Source of the DNA: Chitinophagaceae bacterium
GTDB lineage: Bacteria > Bacteroidota > Bacteroidia > Chitinophagales > Chitinophagaceae
Reading direction: 5' to 3'
DNA length: 64,000 nt
NCBI GenBank assembly: GCA_016719165.1
Contig: JADKAJ010000002.1
Span: 806,001-870,000, forward strand
In this document: positions 8,341 to 17,008 of the stretch, in pieces
Layout of the letters: each line of letters begins with the position of its first letter
How positions within the stretch are numbered: position 1 is the stretch's first letter
The notes under the pieces: generated by a model
The model's database searches: none
The model's input: the letters and a program-made list of their open reading frames with translations, nothing else
What the model was told of the DNA's origin: nothing
Made by a program: the position numbers and the translations under genes

Positions 8341-9699
8341 ATGAAAACATCAGATACAAATGCCATCTGCAAGCAATTCATCGAGATGGTGGAACAACGC
8401 AGTCCCGGTCAACCCGAATTTATACAGGCAGTTTCTGAAGTAGCACAATTCCTGGTTCCATTTGTAGAGGAAAATCCTCAGTATAAAAAGGCGAATATTC
8501 TGGAAAGGATTGTGGAAGCTGACCGCATCATCATTTTCCGGGTACCCTGGATAGACGACCAGGGTAATTATCGTGTAAACCGGGGTTACCGTGTACAAAT
8601 GAATAATGCGATTGGCCCTTACAAGGGTGGGCTTCGTTTCCATCCCAGTGTAAACCTGGGCATCCTTAAGTTCCTTGCCTTTGAACAGGTATTTAAAAAT
8701 TCTCTCACCACGCTGCCAATGGGCGGCGGAAAAGGTGGTTCTAATTTTGACCCACAGGGAAAATCGGATGGAGAAGTTATGCGCTTTTGCCAGTCATTTA
8801 TGACTGAATTATGCCGGCATATTGGTCCTGACCTTGATGTACCAGCCGGTGATATTGGTGTTGGCGCAAGAGAAATAGGTTATCTGTTCGGGCAATATAA
8901 AAGAATCAGGAATGAATTTACCGGTGTATTAACCGGAAAGGGGCTTGCGTATGGTGGGTCTTTAATAAGACCCGAAGCCACCGGATATGGTGTTATTTAT
9001 TTTACCGAGGAAATGCTAAAAGGAATTAATACAAGCTTAAAAGGTAAGACCGTAGCCATATCGGGCTTTGGAAATGTTTCCTGGGGTGTTGTATTAAAAG
9101 CAACTGAACTGGGGGCAAAAGTAGTTACCATTTCCGGGCCTGACGGTTATATCTATGATAAGGAGGGTATTAGTGGCGAAAAGATAGATTACCTGCTCGA
9201 AATGAGGGCAAGTGGTAATAACAGGGCTGAAATGTATAGAGAAAAATTCCCGAATGCCGAATTTCATAAAGGCAAAAGGCCCTGGGAACAAAAAGTTGAC
9301 ATTGCCATACCTTCTGCTACGCAGAATGAACTGGATGAAGAGGATGCAAGGAAACTGGTGGCGAACGGAGTAATTTGTGTGGCAGAAGCAGCAAATATGC
9401 CAAGTACATTGGACGCCATCAAAGTTTTCCTGAATGCCAAAGTGCTGTTCGCTCCCGGCAAAGCAGCAAATGCAGGGGGTGTTGCCACATCAGGCCTTGA
9501 GATGTCGCAAAATGCCATTCATTTAAACTGGAGCAGAGAACAAGTGGATAATAGGCTGAAAGAAATCATGATTGGAATACATACACAATGCTCCAGATAC
9601 GGCAAGGAAACTGATGAGTATATAAACTATGTCAAAGGCGCAAATATTGCCGGATTTGTGAAGGTAGCTGACGCCATGCTGGCAGAAGGCCATGTGTAA
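8341..9699 (+). CDS. gdhA: NADP-type glutamate dehydrogenase
   Basis: A 452-residue enzyme, the usual length for hexameric bacterial glutamate dehydrogenase. The substrate-binding domain carries GPYKGGLRFHPSVN and the PMGGGKGGSNFDP motif (about residues 126-138), whose lysine 131 is in the catalytic region. The second half is a Rossmann domain with GFGNVSWG. It catalyses reversible reductive amination of 2-oxoglutarate to glutamate with NAD(P)H in the cytoplasm; cofactor preference cannot be read with certainty but the length and motif set fit the NADP group. It is monocistronic, closed by a strong terminator. Confidence 0.95.
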   Translation: MKTSDTNAICKQFIEMVEQRSPGQPEFIQAVSEVAQFLVPFVEENPQYKKANILERIVEADRIIIFRVPWIDDQGNYRVNRGYRVQMNNAIGPYKGGLRFHPSVNLGILKFLAFEQVFKNSLTTLPMGGGKGGSNFDPQGKSDGEVMRFCQSFMTELCRHIGPDLDVPAGDIGVGAREIGYLFGQYKRIRNEFTGVLTGKGLAYGGSLIRPEATGYGVIYFTEEMLKGINTSLKGKTVAISGFGNVSWGVVLKATELGAKVVTISGPDGYIYDKEGISGEKIDYLLEMRASGNNRAEMYREKFPNAEFHKGKRPWEQKVDIAIPSATQNELDEEDARKLVANGVICVAEAANMPSTLDAIKVFLNAKVLFAPGKAANAGGVATSGLEMSQNAIHLNWSREQVDNRLKEIMIGIHTQCSRYGKETDEYINYVKGANIAGFVKVADAMLAEGHV

Positions 9700-9770
9700 A
9701 GGCCAGCAATTTGCAATAGCCGGATATTGTTTAACAGTTTTGTATTCCGGTTTTAAGAAGAACGCTAAGA

Positions 9771-9800
9771 AAAAGCCCCGAAAAATTCCGGGGCTTTTTT
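9771..9800. terminator. Bidirectional terminator between gdhA and htpG
   Basis: The stem AAAAGCCCCG (9771-9780) pairs perfectly with CGGGGCTTTT (9789-9798) across an eight-base loop. A-rich and T-rich flanks on both sides let it serve gdhA on the plus strand and htpG on the minus strand. Confidence 0.88.
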
Positions 9801-9879
9801 AGAACTATTCATACATATGCTTCTTTCAATAAGTATAAAAAGTCGGACAGAAATAAATAGAACCAGCAGGTAGGTACAA

Positions 9880-11763
9880 TTACAGTACTTCCACACTTCT
9901 TTCTACAAAGGCTGTCAGGTCTGCGCCTTTCAGCATGCCTTGTGCCAGCAGTGCCAGGTCAAAAGCCTGTTTGGCCAATGCCGTTTGCTGTGTTTCTTCT
10001 GCCTGTAATATTTTGGTCACCACTTTATGATTGGCATTCACAGCCACTTTATAGGTGTCGGGCATATTGCCATAAAAATTCATACCCCCACCCAGTTTAC
10101 TCATGTCTTTCATGCGGCGCATCCATTCCTCAATGGTAATGGTCACCGGTAAAGCTTCAGCGGGAAGGCTTTCCACTTCCACTTTCATATTAGTGTTGTT
10201 GATGGCTTTTTCAAAAACAGTTTTCAGTTTAGTAGTTTCCTCTTCAGTCAATGTATGTTTTACTGCATCTACTTTTTCAATCAGTTTATCCAACACATCT
10301 GCATCCACTCTCTTCAACGCTGTTTTTTCCAGTTTCATTTCCAGGTGATGAATAAAATGCGTGTCGATCGGGGAGTTCATCACCAAGACGTCAAAATTCT
10401 TTTTATTCGCTGCCTGCACATAACTATGCTGGTGCTCTGCATCAATGGTATAGAGATAGACCAGCTGCCCGTTTTTATCTGTTTGAAAATCTTTTACTTT
10501 GGCACTGTACTCTTCCAGCGTAAAATGTTCGTTGGCGGTATTGGTGAGTAATAAAAAATCTTTTGCCTTTTCATAGAATTTTTCATCAGAAAGAGCGCCA
10601 TATTTTACGAACAGGCCAATATCGTTCCATTTTTCTTCATATACTTTGCGGTCTTTTTTGAAAAGCTCCTGCAGTTTTTCGGCCACTTTGCGGGAGATAT
10701 AGCTGTTGATCTTTTTTACATTACTGTCAGCCTGCAAAAAAGAACGGCTTACATTCAATGGGATATCGGGAGAGTCGATCACACCATGGAGCAACAATAA
10801 AAATTCCGGCACGATATCTTTTACCTCGTCTGTGATAAATACCTGCCTGCTGAAAAGTTTGATCTTATTCTTCTGTATCTCAAAATCATTTTTCAGTTTT
10901 GGAAAATATAGAACGCCGGTCAGGTTAAACGGATAGTCCACATTCAGGTGTATCCAGAACAAGGGCTCTTCTGAAAAGGGGTAGAGTTCCCGGTAAAAAT
11001 CAAGATAATCTTCCTCTTTCAGGTCGGTAGGGGCCTTAGTCCAGATCGGGACAGTAGTATTGATGATATTATCAACCTCAATGCTTTTGTATTGTGGTTT
11101 ACCTTCCGGATCTTCTCCGTCGGGTACGGATTCCTGCCTGGTCCCGAATTGTACAGGTACCGGCAGGAACTTAGCATATTTATTCAGGATTCCGCTGATG
11201 CGATGTTCTTCAAGAAACTCTTTTGATTCATCATTGATATAAAGAATGACATCCGTACCTCTTTCTGTACGGCTGCCTTCGGTAATTTCGAAAGAAGTGC
11301 TGCCATCGCAGGTCCAGCGGGCGGGTTCGGCGCCATCCTGGTAGGATAAGGTTTGGATCTCTACTTTATCAGCAACCATAAATGCGGAATAAAAGCCCAG
11401 GCCAAAACGACCGATGATCTCATTCGCATCTTTTGCTTCTTTGAACTTTTCCATGAATTCCGTAGCCCCGGAAAATGCCACCTGGTTGATGTATTTTTTT
11501 ATTTCTTCAGCAGTCATGCCGATACCATTGTCAGAGATCGTGATGGTTTTGGCAGTGGCATCTGCTGCTACTTTTATTTTCAGTTCGCCCAGTTCTTTGT
11601 TATAGTGTCCCAGGGAACCAAGCCTTTTTACTTTTTGAGTAGCGTCCACGGCATTACTGACCAATTCCCGTAAAAAGATTTCATTATCAGAGTATAAAAA
11701 CTTCTTGATGATAGGGAAGATGTTCTCAGTGTTGATGGAGATTGTTCCTTTTTCCTGTACCAT
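9880..11763 (-). CDS. htpG: Molecular chaperone HtpG (bacterial Hsp90)
   Basis: A 627-residue protein with the full Hsp90 layout. The N-terminal GHKL ATPase domain has LRELVSNAVDA, DNGIGMT and GRFGLGFYSAFMVAD. The middle domain has LNVSRSFLQ, which holds the conserved arginine that contacts ATP. The C-terminal dimerisation domain lacks the eukaryotic MEEVD tail, as expected in bacteria. It is a cytoplasmic ATP-dependent chaperone for late folding of client proteins. The gene has its own transcription unit; the 163 bases upstream hold the fasciclin terminator. Confidence 0.96.
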   Translation of the reverse strand: MVQEKGTISINTENIFPIIKKFLYSDNEIFLRELVSNAVDATQKVKRLGSLGHYNKELGELKIKVAADATAKTITISDNGIGMTAEEIKKYINQVAFSGATEFMEKFKEAKDANEIIGRFGLGFYSAFMVADKVEIQTLSYQDGAEPARWTCDGSTSFEITEGSRTERGTDVILYINDESKEFLEEHRISGILNKYAKFLPVPVQFGTRQESVPDGEDPEGKPQYKSIEVDNIINTTVPIWTKAPTDLKEEDYLDFYRELYPFSEEPLFWIHLNVDYPFNLTGVLYFPKLKNDFEIQKNKIKLFSRQVFITDEVKDIVPEFLLLLHGVIDSPDIPLNVSRSFLQADSNVKKINSYISRKVAEKLQELFKKDRKVYEEKWNDIGLFVKYGALSDEKFYEKAKDFLLLTNTANEHFTLEEYSAKVKDFQTDKNGQLVYLYTIDAEHQHSYVQAANKKNFDVLVMNSPIDTHFIHHLEMKLEKTALKRVDADVLDKLIEKVDAVKHTLTEEETTKLKTVFEKAINNTNMKVEVESLPAEALPVTITIEEWMRRMKDMSKLGGGMNFYGNMPDTYKVAVNANHKVVTKILQAEETQQTALAKQAFDLALLAQGMLKGADLTAFVERSVEVL

Positions 11764-11878
11764 TTTATTTAGTGTTTATCAATTTGTTTAAAAGAATAGT
11801 TGCCAGGTAGCAAGCCTCGTTCCAAAGCGGTCTTAATTGCCAGATTGACAGCGGTAATAAGTCCCTGCCCGGACATAA

Positions 11879-11907
11879 AAATGCCACCTGGTTAACCGGT
11901 GGCATTT
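11879..11907 (-). terminator. Terminator of the fasciclin-domain gene
   Basis: The ten-base arms 11879-11888 and 11898-11907 are fully complementary; the loop region itself holds a GGTTAACC palindrome. On the minus strand the stem is followed by TTTTATG, giving a typical intrinsic terminator 20 bases after the gene. Confidence 0.75.
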
Positions 11908-11926
11908 AAAGTATTTTAACCAGTGA

Positions 11927-12331
11927 TTAAACCATTACCGTATCCATCGAATGTATGACTCCGTTCGATATCCGGGTTTCACGGGGCAGGATTGTAATGT
12001 CGCCAATATGAGCCGCGCCATTTTTTACCTGTACCACCAACTCCCTGCCATTTACCGTTGTCAGCTTATCGCCGTCTTTCAGGTCCTGGTAGGGTATCTT
12101 TCCGTTAACAATATGATTATTCAGCAGATCAGCCAGCTGTGCCCTGTTTTGAGGCTCCAGGAGCTTATCCATTTTCCCTTTTTCTAATTTATCGAAAGCC
12201 AGGTCTGTAGGAGCAAAAAAAGTAAATGGGCCTGTACTGCTCAGCAACTGGTCCAGGTCGGAAGCATGCACACCTTTCTTTAATGTTTTCAGGTTTTTAT
12301 CTTCATTCACCACCTGAGTAATATTTGACAT
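11927..12331 (-). CDS. Fasciclin (FAS1) domain protein without signal peptide
   Basis: A single FAS1 domain of 134 residues. Visible landmarks are the H1 box TGPFTFFAPTDLAFDKL (about residues 33-49), the LLNNHIVNGKI segment and the H2-like box ISNGVIHSMDTVMV at the end. FAS1 domains usually act in adhesion outside the cell, but no signal peptide or lipobox is present, so this one is either cytoplasmic or exported in another way. It lies 80 bases downstream of the AI-2E-type transporter gene and may be cotranscribed with it. Confidence 0.85.
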   Translation of the reverse strand: MSNITQVVNEDKNLKTLKKGVHASDLDQLLSSTGPFTFFAPTDLAFDKLEKGKMDKLLEPQNRAQLADLLNNHIVNGKIPYQDLKDGDKLTTVNGRELVVQVKNGAAHIGDITILPRETRISNGVIHSMDTVMV

Positions 12332-12411
12332 ATATGTTTATTTATCCACCGGCAGTATTACCGGCAAGGCGGGGAAGGTAGTCATTAGCAGGCAGCTTTA
12401 CTGTTAATGTT

Positions 12412-13440
12412 TCAGCCGGGTGTTTTGTGGTCAATAAACTCATTGGTATAAATTCTGAAAAGAAGGATGATATAATTGACCAGCAACGGCCCAAAAATGA
12501 GACCGATAAAGCCAAATAATCCCAAACCAACGATCACTCCCAGTACGGTAACCATCGGATGTACATTTCCTAATTTTTTCAATAACGTAATGCGGGCCAG
12601 GTAATCAACATTTCCGGTAACAATAACACTAAACAATAGTAACCCGGTAGCATTCCAGGTGTTACCACTGGCATACATGTAAATGACCAGCGGGACCCAG
12701 ATGATCATAGTGCCCACTACCGGGAAAAAAGCAAATACACCGGTGAGGAACCCCCACAGCACATATTCATTCACTTCAAAAATGATATACCCGGCAGTAG
12801 CTGTTAATCCCTGTATAATAGAAATAATAGGAATTCCAAGGGCACTGGCTTTTACAATTCGTTTTGTTTCGGAGGCGAGGAGATCAATATTCGTTTGCTT
12901 TAAAGGGATGACCCTGCCAAGGTATGATTCCATTTCCTTGCCATGCACCAGCATATAATACAAAACAAAAAGCAGCAGGGCAAGGTTAATTACGAGGTTG
13001 GAGGTGCTATTCACCAGCATAGGCACAAACTCCGACAATTTTTGCTGCAGGTTGGATAGTGTTTCGTCTGAAATAAATGTGAAGCCTGCTTTTTGTTGTG
13101 CCTCGTTGATAGCTTGCTTTGCGCTGCCAAGTGCCGCTGCCGGATCATTAAAAAATGGACGCACCTGTTTTTCCAGCAGTATTACAATGAAATAAACAAG
13201 TAATGCCAGTAACAGGAAATAAACCAGCAGGTACAATCCTGCTGTCCACCCCTTTTTCCATTTACGGTGATAGATCAGTTGAAAATAAGTACTGCGGCTA
13301 AGAATATAAAAGGTTAATGCCCCCAGTAATCCCGGAAAGAATATATAAAGTTCTTTGATGGACAGGAATATCAACAGCAGCAGCAGGAATAGAATCATTA
13401 CCTGCTTGATCTGGTTATTGAAACTGGTTGTTGATGACAT
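12412..13440 (-). CDS. AI-2E family transporter (YdiK/PerM-like permease)
   Basis: I start the gene at 13440 (MSSTTSFNNQIKQ), nine codons inside the longest frame, where a short polar head runs straight into the first membrane helix. The protein of about 342 residues has the AI-2E_transport layout: hydrophobic helices at the start, a soluble middle (about residues 95-150) and a C-terminal block with GVFAFFPVVGTMIIWVP and GLFGFIGLIFGPLLV. Members export small molecules such as autoinducer-2 or act as sodium/proton antiporters; the substrate here is unknown. Confidence 0.85.
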   Translation of the reverse strand: MSSTTSFNNQIKQVMILFLLLLLIFLSIKELYIFFPGLLGALTFYILSRSTYFQLIYHRKWKKGWTAGLYLLVYFLLLALLVYFIVILLEKQVRPFFNDPAAALGSAKQAINEAQQKAGFTFISDETLSNLQQKLSEFVPMLVNSTSNLVINLALLLFVLYYMLVHGKEMESYLGRVIPLKQTNIDLLASETKRIVKASALGIPIISIIQGLTATAGYIIFEVNEYVLWGFLTGVFAFFPVVGTMIIWVPLVIYMYASGNTWNATGLLLFSVIVTGNVDYLARITLLKKLGNVHPMVTVLGVIVGLGLFGFIGLIFGPLLVNYIILLFRIYTNEFIDHKTPG

Positions 13441-13590
13441 AGTTTCTTGTGTAAGTAGCAGCACTCACATACATACTTAGAAGTAAGGTAAAACTTTTTT
13501 TAATGACCAGTTATGACAGTTGTTAGTTCCTGCCAGTTTGAAAGTCGTATATCTGTCACAGGGTTGCAATAATCTGTTTCTTTACTAATA

Positions 13591-13614
13591 AAAAGCCCCG
13601 GGTTAGCCGGGGCC
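13591..13614 (-). terminator. Terminator of the PQQ-propeller lipoprotein gene
   Basis: GCCCCGG (13595-13601) pairs with CCGGGGC (13607-13613) over a five-base loop. On the minus strand it is followed by TTTTTATTAG, 24 bases beyond the stop codon. Confidence 0.8.
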
Positions 13615-13637
13615 TTCAATCTTTGCAATACTGAAAC

Positions 13638-14837
13638 TTACTCGACAATACCGGCATTACCTGCACGGTAAACTTTATCCTTATCGGATAAAATAACAGG
13701 AGAACTGCAATAGATATCGTCAGTAGTAGCCATCTGCCATTTTAAGTTACCTTCTTTATCAAAGGCATTTAAATATTTACCTGCTCCGATAAATATCACA
13801 TCATTGGCAATCGTTACTGATGATAAAAAGCCGTAATCTTCTATCCTGCTATCCAGCTTAACAGGTATTCTCTGTTTTACGCTTCTTCCGCCAAGGTCAA
13901 GTGCTTTTTGCCATTTAATAGATTCATCTGTTACATTAAAGGCAAACAGTGTTCCCTCTTCAGAAGTTATATAAACAGCTTCACCCAGGATGGCCGGTGC
14001 CATATACCCGTTTACATATTGACCTGTTGATAATGTATAGGTATGTTTCAGTGTGCCATTGGCAGCATCGAACGCATACATTTTATTATCATAATCGCTG
14101 GCTATGAATAACATTCCATTGTTATAAACTGGTGTAGCATTTTCTGTGTACTCATTGATTGTTTTACTCCACACCTCTGTACCGGTTGTAATGTTAACTG
14201 CAGAAAACTTTCCGCCCGCATCGACTATGTAGATGATCTTATTCGCAATAGCCGGGTTATTGTGGTAACAGGAATAATTAGACAGGTATTCCCATTTTAT
14301 GTTACCGGAGGGTTCAATACCATATAAGTGACCACCGCAGGTATTGGCAATAATTAAGCCATTGGAATAGTTCAATGCATTTACGGAACTATACAGCGGT
14401 AATTCGATCGTTATAGAACCATCACTGAGTTTCAATCCCAGCAGATAGGAGGAATGGCCAACATAAACAACATCATTTACGATGATCGGGGAGCAAAGCC
14501 ATGACAACTCAATAGATGATTTTTCCCAGTTCAATGCCCCTGTTTCTGTATTGAAACAATAAACTGTTTCATTTTCATAATCGGTAAATACTACCGTATT
14601 CTTGTATACAGCCGGTGAACCATAGATATAACCATAATAGGTATTGGTGTTATAGGTCCAAAGGTTGAGCCCTGTCTGGGCATTAGCAGCATAAAGCCTG
14701 TTGGCATTATCAGTAATAAAAGCCACTTTATTTTGCTCTGGTACAACAGGAGGGGTTACATCTTTATCTTTTTTGCAAGCATTAATAGCCAATACTGGTA
14801 TTATCAGCCAAAACGCTTTATTAAACATCGTTTTCAT
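13638..14837 (-). CDS. PQQ-binding-like beta-propeller lipoprotein
   Basis: A 399-residue lipoprotein (INAC with Cys21, then a KKDKD spacer). The rest is a WD40/PQQ-type beta-propeller with about seven repeats of the form YAANAQTGLNLWTYNT, CFNTETGALNWEKS, AVNITTGTEVWSKT, AFDAANGTLKHTY. Such propellers occur in BamB-like outer-membrane assembly factors, in dehydrogenases and in surface scaffolds. The absence of enzymatic modules makes a binding or scaffold role likely, though this is inference. The gene is divergent from a broken DUF4251 gene across 341 bases that contain a perfect palindrome. Confidence 0.85.
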   Translation of the reverse strand: MKTMFNKAFWLIIPVLAINACKKDKDVTPPVVPEQNKVAFITDNANRLYAANAQTGLNLWTYNTNTYYGYIYGSPAVYKNTVVFTDYENETVYCFNTETGALNWEKSSIELSWLCSPIIVNDVVYVGHSSYLLGLKLSDGSITIELPLYSSVNALNYSNGLIIANTCGGHLYGIEPSGNIKWEYLSNYSCYHNNPAIANKIIYIVDAGGKFSAVNITTGTEVWSKTINEYTENATPVYNNGMLFIASDYDNKMYAFDAANGTLKHTYTLSTGQYVNGYMAPAILGEAVYITSEEGTLFAFNVTDESIKWQKALDLGGRSVKQRIPVKLDSRIEDYGFLSSVTIANDVIFIGAGKYLNAFDKEGNLKWQMATTDDIYCSSPVILSDKDKVYRAGNAGIVE

Positions 14838-15178
14838 AAAACTAGTTTTAAAGGTTGGCTTAATAAATAATTCAATACGTTATTGGCGTATTTAAGTTTA
14901 TTAAGTTTTAAAATTATTTGTCTTGTTGTGGATTTTCCGTCAAAGATTGATTCGGTAAACGCTGCCCAGCAATCCCCGGGCCAGTGTATATTCATTTATA
15001 CATAGCCGTGACTTGTACTATGAAGTTATGAATGACTATATACTTTTTCCAAATTTTAAAGGCTGATTTCAGGATTATAATGTTATGATTCTAATCATAA
15101 CAGTTAGCTTTTTTCCTGTATGGCGGACAGGAAATTGTTTGAAAGCACTTGTTAATTTCAGGTATAAAAGCCTGATTT
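14838..15178. other. Intergenic region with a palindrome
   Basis: No gene is seen. The stretch separates divergent genes and contains one notable element, the perfect inverted repeat at 15081-15102. Confidence 0.6.
15081..15102. promoter_or_regulatory. Perfect palindrome TGTTATGATT-CT-AATCATAACA, operator-like
   Basis: Ten-base arms, perfectly complementary, separated by two bases. It lies 77 bases before the start of the broken DUF4251 gene and 244 bases from the divergent PQQ-propeller start. The size and symmetry suit a dimeric transcription factor; no protein can be named. No T-run follows, so it is unlikely to be a terminator. Confidence 0.5.
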
Positions 15179-15680
15179 ATGAAACAACAGTTAAATCCCT
15201 TTCTTTATATTTCATTGCTGACAATCTTTGTTTTGTTATGCCTAACAGGTTGTTCTCCCGGTAAGGAGGTTTCAACGGCTTCCAGGAAGAGATCACTCTT
15301 GCGATTGGTTTGGATGTATGGAAATTTACAGCACTTTTTATGAACCCGCAATACGGCCGATCCAGAAACGTAAATGGCAGTTACCTGGTTAAGTTTGACA
15401 GGAAAAAGATGGAAGTATACCTTCCGTATTTGGCCGTGCTTATGGTGGGTCAGATGTTTTGAGTGGCCGGAGTCCGCTGGGCTTTACAACCACTGATTTC
15501 AGTTTTGAAAAAGAACAGGATAAAAAAGGTGCCTGGGTAATTACAATCAAACCGAAAGATTATAGTGAGGTACAAATTTTCATTTTCACTCTGCAGGGTA
15601 ATGGCAGTGCTGAATTGAATGTACAGCTGACCAACCGGTCGCCTGTAAGTTTCAGGGGAATCATCGACCCGGTAAAATAA
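15179..15680 (+). pseudogene. DUF4251 lipoprotein gene broken by at least two frameshifts
   Basis: A start at 15179 gives a lipoprotein leader (LLCLTGCSPGKE) but the frame then runs to a stop after about 54 codons. A second frame continues from about 15270 with LDVWKFTALFMNPQYGRSR and NVNGSYLVKF up to EVYLPY. A third frame picks up with RAYGGSDVLSGRSPLGFTT and ends normally at 15680 (RGIIDPVK). Together these read as one DUF4251 protein, whose hallmark is LPYFGRAYGG. The second break is a single missing T in the run at about 15427-15430; the first falls between 15265 and 15290. These are either true decay or homopolymer sequencing errors. Confidence 0.7.
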
Positions 15681-15723
15681 GGAATACAGTTCCTGGTAGT
15701 TGACACTGCTTTTATTATTAAAA

Positions 15724-15754
15724 TAAAAAAGGCTTGCCATGGCAAGCCTTTTTT
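15724..15754. terminator. Bidirectional terminator between DUF4251 and SWIB genes
   Basis: AAAAAAGGCTTG (from 15727) pairs with CAAGCCTTTTTT across CCATGG. It serves the DUF4251 gene on the plus strand and the SWIB gene on the minus strand. Confidence 0.85.
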
Positions 15755-15770
15755 CAAGAGGTCATTTTTC

Positions 15771-16139
15771 TTAACTCAAATGTTTAGACAGGTGTTTTGC
15801 CATATCAAACATAGATACCTGGCTTTTACCACCGAAAACAACTTTCAGTTTGGCATCCGCATTGATCATACGTTTGTTGGTCTTGTCCTGCAGCTTATTC
15901 GCCTTGATGTAAACCCATATCTTTTTCACTGCTTCTGTACGGGGCAATGCTTTTGTTCCGACTACGGCACCTAATGCTGCACTTGGAGTAAGCGCTTTCA
16001 TAAATGCTGCGTTTGGCTTACGGGCAGGTTTCTTTTTAGCAACTTTTTTCTTAGCTGCTTTTTTTACTGCTTTTTTAGCTACTGGCTTTTTAGCCACTTT
16101 CTTTGCAGCTTTTTTAGCTGCTTTTTTCTTTGTTGCCAT
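15771..16139 (-). CDS. SWIB/MDM2-domain protein with histone-H1-like tail
   Basis: Residues 1-43 are almost entirely lysine, alanine and proline in KKAAKK/KKPARK patterns, like eukaryotic H1 tails or bacterial Hc1-type proteins. Residues 48-122 form a SWIB domain: ALTPSAALGAVVG, LPRTEAVKKIWVYIKANKLQD, INADAKLKVVFGG and MFDMAKHLSKHL. A DNA-binding, chromatin-compacting role is plausible and is inferred from composition; bacterial SWIB proteins have no firmly established job. A TATATTTG promoter element lies 47-54 bases upstream of the ATG. Confidence 0.88.
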   Translation of the reverse strand: MATKKKAAKKAAKKVAKKPVAKKAVKKAAKKKVAKKKPARKPNAAFMKALTPSAALGAVVGTKALPRTEAVKKIWVYIKANKLQDKTNKRMINADAKLKVVFGGKSQVSMFDMAKHLSKHLS

Positions 16140-16185
16140 GTTTTTTAGATTTAGAATTTTAATGGGTATTCAGTTATACCGGTAT

Positions 16186-16193
16186 CAAATATA
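16186..16193 (-). promoter_or_regulatory. Candidate Bacteroidota -7 box (TATATTTG) for the SWIB gene
   Basis: Read on the minus strand the sequence is TATATTTG, an exact fit to TAnnTTTG. A GTTA, close to the TTG upstream element, lies 20 bases before it. The start codon is at 16139. Confidence 0.45.
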
Positions 16194-16351
16194 GATTATT
16201 TCTACTCTCGGTGTAACTATGAAAAAAAAATCTGGCCTTATTTTTTGGTTGTTTATCCACAGTTGTACTGTATACAGGTAGAATACAGGGAAGAGAACTT
16301 GCTGTTTTTATTCATAGGCAGTTCCTAAATTGTGTTATAAAAGATCATTTT

Positions 16352-17008
16352 TTGTTCATCAATATTCATAGCCATCAGCCACCTGCTGCACAGGAATGGT
16401 GCATTCAAAACCTGTACAATGACTTTGATAAGGCAGATTTACCGGGGAACTATTCCATTGGCATACATCCCTGGCATTTAGATGCTGCGAATTGGCCGCA
16501 GCAAATAGAAGCATTGGGGGATTGGTGCCGTCACCCCCATGTGCTGGCCATTGGGGAATGTGGGTTGGACAAGGTTTGCACAACCAGTTTTTCACTGCAG
16601 CAGCAAGTGTTTTCGGCCCAGGTACAATCTGCCAACGAGATAGGTAAACCAATGATTATTCATTGTGTTCGGGCATGGGAAGAAGTGCTGCATTTGTTGA
16701 AACAACAACGAAACAGGGTGCCGGTTATCTTTCATGGATTTAATAAAAACAGGGCGATTGCGCAACGAATCATCAATGAGGGGTACTATGTATCATTTGG
16801 TAAATCATTGGAAAAAATGGCGATACGGGAAGTGCTGGCGGCCTTGCCGCCGGAAAAAATTTTCCTGGAAACGGATGATGCCGGAGTAACAATAGAGAGT
16901 ATTTACCATTGGGCTGCTGAGGCTTTTTCAATTGAAATCAATTCGCTTCTTTTGCAAATTCAAAAAAATGCAGCTACTGTTTTTGGCGCTGCTCTTGTTC
17001 AACTATGA
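16352..17008 (+). CDS. TatD-family metal-dependent hydrolase
   Basis: A compact 218-residue amidohydrolase-fold protein. Metal ligands are in place: His6 and His8 (NIHSHQ), Glu69 (GECGLD), His104 (IIHCVR), His128 (FHGF) and Asp175 (ETDD). TatD proteins are metal-dependent DNases or related phosphodiesterases; the true substrate is often unclear. At 218 residues it is shorter than the usual 255-265. The stop codon overlaps the next gene's start as ATGA, so it is translationally coupled to tcdA, an arrangement I have often seen in Bacteroidota. Confidence 0.88.
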   Translation: MFINIHSHQPPAAQEWCIQNLYNDFDKADLPGNYSIGIHPWHLDAANWPQQIEALGDWCRHPHVLAIGECGLDKVCTTSFSLQQQVFSAQVQSANEIGKPMIIHCVRAWEEVLHLLKQQRNRVPVIFHGFNKNRAIAQRIINEGYYVSFGKSLEKMAIREVLAALPPEKIFLETDDAGVTIESIYHWAAEAFSIEINSLLLQIQKNAATVFGAALVQL

